DNA of 64,000 nt from Trichosphaerium sp. ATCC 40318 (lineage: Eukaryota > Discosea > Flabellinia > Trichosidae): contig JALMLS010000056.1 in assembly GCA_038496445.1 (NCBI GenBank), forward strand, positions 310,001 to 374,000, in the 5' to 3' direction. This document shows, piece after piece, positions 57,201 to 64,000 of the stretch (the first letter of the stretch is position 1; each line of letters starts with the position of its first letter). Under the pieces are notes generated by a model. That model searched no databases, was not told the origin of the DNA, and saw only the letters and a program-made list of their open reading frames with translations. The position numbers were made by a program, and so were the translations under genes.

Positions 57201-57729
57201 TCGCAAGGAGGCAAACAATTTTCCATTTATACTTTGGTTCTCATTAAGTATTAGGAAATGCCTTGCTTAGAGCACCAAAAAGAGTGTAATAGTTCTAGTG
57301 CCAGATTAGACTCTAAGAATCGTCTTATATGCGATGAGAGTTGCGAAGTTAAGAAGCAAGAAAGAATTAAAAAACAAAAGGAAATACAGCTAAAGCGAAG
57401 CCAAGAAAAAGTATGCAGGTTTTATCTTTTTGTCCTAACATCTAACAAGGAACGTACACAAATGTTACAGATGAAAGCCAAAGAAAGAAAAGCAACAAAA
57501 CGCCGTGCAAAAGGTGGTAAGATTATGTCAGCACAACGAGAAAAGGATCGCAAAGAGGCTTTGAAACTACTCAAGAAAAAAACAAAGTAAGAAATTGAAG
57601 AAACCTGTGTTTGTTTTTTTGACTTTTCTTAGGACTCAAATCACGTCTACATGTGTAATAGGCGTGGTAGTAGCACTTATATTTTCTGTAATCATTGCTA
57701 TTGTTATTTTTAAGCCTACAGTCGTATAG
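54203..57729 (+). CDS. NFXL1: NFXL1-like protein: RING-variant, NFX1 zinc fingers, coiled coil, C-terminal membrane anchor
   Basis: ATG 54203 gives [20 protein letters not shown]. An N-terminal RING-like domain has [32 protein letters not shown] and WACPNCRGQF. About ten NFX1-type fingers follow, for example [48 protein letters not shown] and CHPGDCPPC, split by many short introns. The region 57340-57590 encodes a very basic coiled coil ([20 protein letters not shown]). A single helix [16 protein letters not shown] near the end is a tail anchor; stop at 57727-57729. This architecture equals animal NFXL1, a membrane-bound relative of NFX1. It may act as an E3 ubiquitin ligase at the ER; that is inferred. 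Confidence 0.9.
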
Positions 57730-58206
57730 AGGAATAAAATAACTTTTCTTTCAGTTTTATTTTTCCGTTATTGCATCAGTAGCTTGTGGCAGCGAAACCA
57801 AAGAAGGCTGACTTTAAAGTGTTTGCCTCAAATATGGTTTATCAATAACGTGAGATTATCAGGAGGCAATTGGAAGAACTATCAAAAGAAAGGTGACAGG
57901 AAGGTACGCTTTTACAAAGTCCATTATTTCTTACGTTCCTGCCATCTTTTGGCAAACAAAAGTTACAAAAGGTGATAGGTCCAACGCTAGAGCGCACACT
58001 AGCATCTTTTAAACCTTTGTACTTGAATGAATGAGTGCATGAGGAGATAAGAGTGCTATCAAATAGGTGCACACTCAATCGATTATTCGAACTTGACTTT
58101 TGAAACGTACATACTCTACAGCGGAAAGAAGTTCCCTTGTCCCTCATACCTTCACAGGTACCTAGCAATATCATTAGACAAAACGAATCGCAAAAAAACC
58201 TCATAC
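57730..58206. other. Intergenic, nothing recognised
   Basis: No coding pattern that I can support. Short frames on both strands look random. Confidence 0.35.
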
Positions 58207-58911
58207 TGTGTCGCTAAATCTGTGCCGCCAAGTTGACAATAGCACTGTCAGGGCTTTCGCGGGCGTACACACAATTTCCTTGAACGGCTGCGCACTTGTG
58301 TCAGATATTAGCGCTTTAAAAGGCGTACACACTATCAGCTTAAAGGATTGTGTACGTTTGAAGAGTGTCAATATCCTTGCGGGAGTTGATACAATAAATT
58401 TAACTGGATGCATCACCATCCAAGACGATTCTATTAGCGATTAGTAGGAATTCGCTCAATCAACTTGACAGCTTGTCTCAACATCACCGACAATGGCATC
58501 ATTGCTATTGCACGCGATGTAAAACAGATAAACATGACTGGCCTTGCGAACATCACAGCTAGAGCCTTTGAAGCGCTGAAAAACGCTCTGGTAGTGTACA
58601 TGCCCTCGAGTGATAGTATTCAAGATGAGCACTTAGCATTATTGCAGAACGTTGAGAAGATAAGGCTTGAAGGACCACATATAACAGTGCAGTGTCAACA
58701 TTCCTTGCCTTATTGCACTCGCGTTGCTATATGTGAAACTGATATTCACCCTTCAAATTATTATTTGTTCCCTCTAAATGGAGAAGAGGAGGAATTTCCA
58801 CGGGGCTCATATAAGAACCTTGGCCTTATAGTGGATCAGCCAGAATTCCAGTATGATCCATATAGTACATTAACATACGAAGCACAAAGATGGAACTATA
58901 TTTTTCCATAA
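58207..58911 (+). pseudogene. F-box/LRR paralogue, 5'-truncated and frameshifted
   Basis: The text has the same short LRRs as 50749-51456: VHTISLNGCALVSDISALKG, VDTINLTGCITIQDDSIS and, in another frame after 58442, IRSINLTACLNITDNGIIAI, VKQINMTGLANITARAFEAL. The head and start codon are missing. At about 58440 the frame breaks: GAT TAG TAG GAA is read where the repeat pattern expects Asp-Leu-Val-Gly, consistent with loss of one T. The 3' part continues another 120 residues to TAA 58911, past what the intact copy has. It is a recent pseudogene, since repeats on both sides of the break are well kept. Confidence 0.75.
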
Positions 58912-61468
58912 GGAACATTTCTCCAAGATTTACTATGTACTTGTTAGTTAATAAATAGCACCTGTGTTAAACATGAAGTCATTTCCTGCCTGTTTAGATT
59001 AAAATAACTTCGTTGCAATATATTACCTAGTTGCTCAAGCCATGTCTAACAGGTACCACAGCTGTTAACTGACTAAGTCATGTGGGTCATCATCGCTTTT
59101 AAAATCCCAGAAATGCTTGACACTAACAATTATGAACACTAGAAATGCTCAAAACGTTGGATACCAAAAAAATTAAATTGTCTGGTACCACTTTTTCTTA
59201 CCGCAACAGCCAAGTGCAGTATCTAGCGTTGTAAACGAATGCTTAACGTAATATTCAATCAACAAAATGTAAAAAGGTTATTATGGTGAAGAACTTTGTG
59301 CGTAAATAGCCAGAATTAGGGTTTTGGCACGCTCAACATTCTGATCATTCCTGGCAGTTCCAGAGGCTCAAAAGCGAAAAAACTGAAACAAAACAGTTTG
59401 AATATGAACCATGCGCTCTACTTACAAAGGGACGAATGAGTCAGCATTTATAGCATATGGCCTCTTTGTTGCTACTGATACGCTCAGAAAGCGTACCCAT
59501 CACACAATTTCATTGACCCCCCGACGGGGGCGATAACAAAGCACAAGGTCAGAAGTGCAGTGAAAAACTACGCAATCTCATATTCATTGTGATAGAAAGG
59601 TACTTTCAAAACGGTTTTATACACAATAAATCAACTAAAAAAAAAAGTGTGGTATGATACTTCCACATAAATTGGTTTACGTTCATCTACGCGTTGATTC
59701 AGGGCAATTCACTAACATTGCACGTTTTGAAAAGTTATTGAAAAGTTGATTGATTTAATACAGAATTCCACAACTTATGTCAGCCTGTACACCTACAAGT
59801 CATACTTACAAGCACATAACAACATTCAGGTATACCATTACGGTTGTTAAACCTTTGAACGTCTAACGGGCCGAATTGTCTTCGAAGCAAAATCACACGT
59901 TTCTGTTTGCAATGAAACGTTTCTTACGTCTAATCTCATATAAAGTTGATCACATTGAACCAACATAACGTCGTTTTATTCATTACAATTACGAAGTCCA
60001 TTCACTCATTGTAGGGGCAGCATCGCTTTTGAGACAGTTTCGAACAATAGAGACTTGTGATTTTTGACAGCAACGGAAAATTAGAGAATCTTTGAGAAGT
60101 ACTTACCCACCACCTCAGAACCTTTTTTCGGATTTTCTAACGCCACTCCCTTAGTTTGGATTATTTGGATCGTTTATGGCCCGAGCTTTGCTACAGTACT
60201 ATTTTAGTACTTTATTTGCGGACGACTAGTAGCTGTTGCCAAATCTCATGGACCATTTCTGTACCTTGTGCTGTTTAATGCGTTGATCTTTGAGGCAGTT
60301 TCATGTTTGGAGTGAGAGGTCATTGGTGCATATCATCCAGCCACCTCGGCAATAACCCAACTTTGGCAACTTACCTTTAGTGCAAAGATTAAAGACCATA
60401 CCAAAACCGAGTGCAAGCAACCACCTTTTGTTGTATAAGCGTTTATTTTAGGGCTGCACTTTCGTTTAGAAAAAAACCAATCTGCACGTAGCAAATGCTG
60501 TTGCAATAATAGTGGTTGTTTGTGTTTTGCTTGTTCAAGTTATTGATGCAGAAAAAGATGTCAAGAAAATACAAACTTAACAAATGGAGCCTTAAACTAA
60601 AAATATAGTTTTAGGCGCGAAAATACAATTCTGCATTCTTGCGATCTAGTGAGTACCTTGCAAGACAATGGACAGATGAGCGGTACTATATCGTAAAGCA
60701 AGGTAAGGAAACGAGCTACATTTATTTACAACGTTTGTAGGTAATACGCGTTCGCAAGAACAGGCGCAAGAGCACCAGAACAGGCGATAACGCTCAACAA
60801 CTTTAAGCTGGCTTTACTTTATACCAGGCACGTACCGTCCTCCAAAAACTCCAAAACGCGGTGCCCTTTACAGTTTTCATTTTGTACAAATGCATTTGTT
60901 GCCAAACGTTGCTAGCCTTCACCGGCACGCGGATTGTAGCGATGTGTCGCCGTGAAGCCGATCACTTAGCAAAATAGAGTTGGAAATTGTATTGCGCCCA
61001 GGCTAGTTGGTTATTTGCTGTGTACGCGACCTTAGAGTAACCCAGATGTTTAACAATCATTGGGGTGCTAGCGATGTTTCGCCGTGAAGCCGACACTTAG
61101 CTCAGTAACGCAATATATCATCTGGCCTGAATCAGTCAGGGAAACCGACCGATTTACGTTTTTTAGTTTTTAGAGCAAACAACACAAATAAAACACCTAA
61201 AACGACGTATTTGTAGCGCGCCAAATGCTGTCGTTTTGGGGGTTTTTTCCGTCTCGTGCTTTCCTGCTTACCGTTGGTTCTAGTAACTATCTCGTGCAAA
61301 GGGTAAAACACTTGAAGCAAAAATTGTAGACCAAGATGTCAAAATTACAACAAAGGACGAAGAAATGGGATTCAAGAGAAGAAAGTGTCCAAACTCAAAT
61401 AGTTTGTATTTCCGCTTCCTCTTTGAGTTTCCATTGACACATTGAGCTGCTTTTGCCCAGAGAAATGG
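58912..61468. other. Long non-coding stretch
   Basis: About 2.5 kb without a gene I can support. A short minus-strand frame at 61320-61132 contains a hydrophobic helix (YVVLGVLFVLFAL) between basic runs but no ATG start. A 30-nt motif is repeated at about 60948 and 61068. The region may be decayed inserted DNA. Confidence 0.45.
60948..61103 (+). repeat. Pair of 30-nt direct repeats about 120 nt apart
   Basis: TAGCGATGTGTCGCCGTGAA (from about 60948) and TAGCGATGTTTCGCCGTGAA (from about 61067) both continue GCCGA and then CACTTAG. The second copy lacks two nucleotides. It is locally GC-rich in an AT-rich stretch. Confidence 0.65.
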
Positions 61469-61742
61469 TCATGAGGCGAAGATATCGGCAGCCGTTTGCA
61501 AATTTCGATGTAGGTAATTCTCCGTCTTTTGACCATCATTGTTCCTTTCTAGGTTCCGTTTCAGCCATTTTTGTACGTCAGCTTCCGCCGCCGCAGCTTT
61601 GAGCTCAGCTGACAGGTGACGGATTTGTTGGGCGTCTTACGCTTCTGTCAATGTTTGGTTTTCTTGTTGGGATTCTTCAAGAGCGACTGTGGTCAGTTCG
61701 AGCTCACTCTCCAATGCTTGGTACGCTTGCACCTGTTCTTAA
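61469..61742 (-). pseudogene. Coiled-coil gene remnant with an in-frame stop
   Basis: Minus strand text reads EQVQAYQALESELELTTVAL, EESQQENQTLTEA, stop (TAA), DAQQIRHLSAELKAAAAEAD, VQKWLKRNLERNNDG and ends TGA at 61469-61471. Heptad spacing continues across the stop, which suggests a nonsense change in a once-coding coiled coil. No start or splice site could be assigned. Confidence 0.5.
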
Positions 61743-61950
61743 TTAAAGCTTGTAAAAATACCAATCGTTCTTTCTTGTTTGGCTGCTAGTCAAGTTTATT
61801 GTAATGTACTAATAAACAAAATTTAAGAATAGTTGTAAAAAACTAATCCGGATTGACCTTTATTTACGGTAAACTTTTTTGGTGGTAGTTTTCTGAAAAA
61901 CAGTTACCATAAATCTATCAAATTCCACAAATTCGAGTGACACTTGTAAT

Positions 61951-63873
61951 ATGTCAGTTCAAGATCCTCTCCTAACCGAAGACTATGAGAAGGAGAGTTC
62001 AAAAAGAGGTGGTAGACAGGTACACGCATGGATTGTTAATTTCTCATTTACCATAGTGCCTATGTGTTGTTATAACCATTGTTTCAACAGTTTTTGTAGT
62101 ATTATTGTGTCTCGTAGCGATATTGGGATTGGTACACGAAATAAATGTAAAGTTGCTTTAGACTAACCTACGTAGACCATACAGTTCTATGCCGGTCCCA
62201 AGATGGCAAATGACGCATTACATCACGCTACACTCGAATTTACGAGAATCGAACTCGCAAACCCAACAGAGACCAGTATTGATATCTGCGCATCGTTATC
62301 TATTCTCAATGGAGGTAGTTTCGCCGCGAGCATCGACCAGGTTCGGACCAACTTTCCTACGCGTGTGTAAACGTTGTAGGCTACATTGCAAGTGTCACAT
62401 GGAGGAATAGTATTTGGGTCAATGAATTTGCCTGCAACAACCCTAAACGCGTACGAAACTTGTTGATAGGCGTAATAATCACAACATAATAGATACGTAC
62501 CGACAACAGTAAAGGTGAACGACACTCTTCAAATATCCCATGCTGAAGGATTCAGCGCCATGGCGAAAGAGCTTATAGCAGGTAAAACTGTAGTTTGGCA
62601 CGTGAAGGCACGATAAAATGGACGCAATGGCGTGCTATATTTACTAACATTACCTTAGGCTGAGAAAGTGCCTGTCAAAGCTTTCTTTTTTAAACTGAAA
62701 GTAAGCATTGAAAAGGACATTGCTATAAGGAGCGCACCCATATCAAACTTTAGAGGATTTAATATTTCAACTTACAAGGCCGACAAAGGCACGTGATATC
62801 CAAATTTATTTTCGACTTGAAAAACACGCTGCATTTTTTGCTTATTATGACGCTAGACAAGGCTTATGGACGCATGACTGTTGCTTTTGATAATCCTGGT
62901 ATTATTGCACTTAGGAACATTGGTCCTGCTTCCTTTGGTATAAAATACAAAGGGCAAATCATTGGTTAGTTCGATTGTCGTTATTAAAGCCATTAACAAC
63001 GAATACAGGTGAAGCACATTTGGACAACTTTAGTGTTGGATTTGGCAACAATAGCATCCTTGGATCTGCTATCATCTCAAAATCCCCGTCAAATGAATCA
63101 GACCCATTAATTGATGATTTCTTCTCACACTGGGTGGTAAGAAAGAAAACAAACTACTATTTTAATGAAACTTACTGACAACTGAAAGATCGGTGAAACT
63201 CTCACTGCTGGTTTTGAAGGCCCTACAAATGCATCAGCATCTTATTTGATAAATCTTGTATCACAACAGGCAACTATTATTGGATACACAGGAGCTCCAT
63301 TTGTATCTGGAGCATTATTTAACGACAGCAATTTTCTTACTGGAGGTAAACTATTTATTCACTTCTAACCTCTACTAAACACCATTTGTAGTTTTTGTAG
63401 ATATCTATAACCCTTTCGCTGTCTCTTTGGATGTAGATAAAGTTTCATTTGCAGCAGGCATTGACGGCAGTTTTATAGCCGCTGGTAGCTACCTGGACAA
63501 CAAGTGTTTATCAAGTACCCACTTAGTTTGTTTTTTCTGGCTAAACCAAGTTAGGTGATTCATTTGGTGTAATTGGATCACAACAGAAAATACATGTTTC
63601 TGGAACGGTACTAAGTTGTATTACAGAGCGCTTGATTTTTCTGAGACAGATGCTTAGAGTCATACACTAATTAGAGCGCTTCCATTGTCTTTTCCAAAGC
63701 CATGTAATGGTAACAGGCTTTGGGGAATGTATTGTTTAGCATTAGATGCAAACAACCGAAATAAAACAGGACTGGCATCTGTGTTAAAGATAAACGGCAC
63801 AATGGACGCCAGATTAGATGGTAAATTCCCTGTGTCATTACTATACTCTCAAGTACAGCACCAAACTTCATAA
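61951..63873 (+). CDS. LEA-2/TAG1-like type II membrane protein
   Basis: ATG 61951 gives MSVQDPLLTEDYEKESSKRG, a hydrophilic head with an acidic-dileucine-like DPLLTE. After a GTACAC intron follows a membrane helix (VVITIVSTVFVVLLCLVAIL). The lumenal part reads DALHHATLEFTRIELANPTE, ICASLSILNGGSFAASID, KAFFFKLKVSIEKDIAIRSA, YGRMTVAFDNPGIIALRNIG and VDIYNPFAVSLDVDKVSFAA, the repeating beta pattern of LEA type 2 domains. One junction (62788) uses a GC donor. The last exon starts SHTLIRALPLSFPKPCNGNR and ends at TAA 63873. About ten exons. This is like yeast TAG1 and related lipid-facing LEA-2 proteins of vacuole or ER; location is inferred. Confidence 0.68.
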
Positions 63874-64000
63874 TCAATAAGTATTAACCTAGTTTAGAAC
63901 GCTATTCGACTTGGCTTGGATTGGCCCGTAGAAGAGGATAATTTAAGGTGTAATCATGACTTGAATATGTCGTATTATCCAATGTGCCACACTCAAACAG
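63874..64000. other. 3' flank, nothing recognised
   Basis: Short spacer to the right edge. No feature seen. Confidence 0.4.

Noticed and set aside
62235-62300. A tRNA-like T-arm (GAGTTCGATTCTC) on the minus strand
   Set aside because: No matching acceptor or anticodon stems can be drawn, and the plus strand here is a supported LEA-2 exon.
1-64000. CRISPR arrays, rRNA or bacterial operons
   Set aside because: No such repeat spacing, rRNA core sequence or operon-type overlaps were seen; the window is intron-rich nuclear DNA.

Overview
The window is nuclear DNA of a unicellular eukaryote. It is AT-rich (roughly 38% GC by eye) and its genes are cut by many very short introns, mostly 35-60 nt. 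Donors are usually GTACGT or GTAAGT, branch sites look like CTAAC or CTGAC, and acceptors are TAG, CAG or AAG. The gene content (IP3-receptor-like channel, SH2, RasGEF and RhoGAP domains, PX-C2-arrestin, cytohesin-like Sec7, membrane NFXL1, PT-rich adhesin) fits a free-living amoeba or similar heterotrophic protist; I cannot place it more finely. The reading frames of most genes only make sense after splicing, so I rebuilt exon junctions by hand where stated.

Layout. 1-2590: 3' end of an IP3-receptor-like Ca2+ channel. 2801-6885 (-): a MORN-variant repeat gene lacking an ATG, a TPR/IQ/coiled-coil protein and a mitochondrial-type thioredoxin. 7105-10876 (-): a C2-phospholipase D of plant type. 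10998-11596 (+): a small Cys-rich membrane protein. 11934-16249 (+): a secreted protein with a reprolysin-like domain that has lost its zinc site, followed by a long PT-rich stalk. 16587-18468 (+): a dual-specificity phosphatase. 18738-19650 (-): an unknown basic protein. 20234-20689 (+): a stand-alone domain like the N-terminal part of M35 peptidases. 20788-29278 (-): one very long gene joining a novel N-terminal region, ankyrin repeats, a Ras-like GTPase fold, PH, RhoGAP, SH2 and RasGEF. 29753-30484 (-): unknown basic protein. 30849-33475 (+): Sec7-PH. 33712-35096: MORN-variant fragment plus an intact copy. 35419-38173 (+): PX-C2-arrestin. 38582-39650 (+): DUF4397 membrane protein.

40422-47739 is a 7.3-kb DNA transposon with long terminal inverted repeats, a spliced DDE transposase with all catalytic acids, four more genes and a central repeat block. 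48057-49405 is a second, non-coding inverted-repeat element. 49685-51456 holds a MYND protein and a single-exon F-box/LRR gene. 51776-54109 (-): a cupin and a membrane-anchored JmjC/cupin_8 enzyme. 54203-57729 (+): NFXL1-like RING/NFX1-finger protein with C-terminal membrane anchor. 58207-58911: a broken LRR paralogue. 58912-61950: mostly non-coding, with a coiled-coil remnant. 61951-63873 (+): LEA-2-like membrane protein.

Two genome-level signals stand out. At least eleven introns here appear to use GC donors, several of them GCACGTG. The palindrome CACGTG is several-fold over-represented (about 40 by eye against about 8 expected) but is almost absent from 38.9-55.5 kb, the stretch that carries the transposon, the second element and the virus-like single-exon genes.
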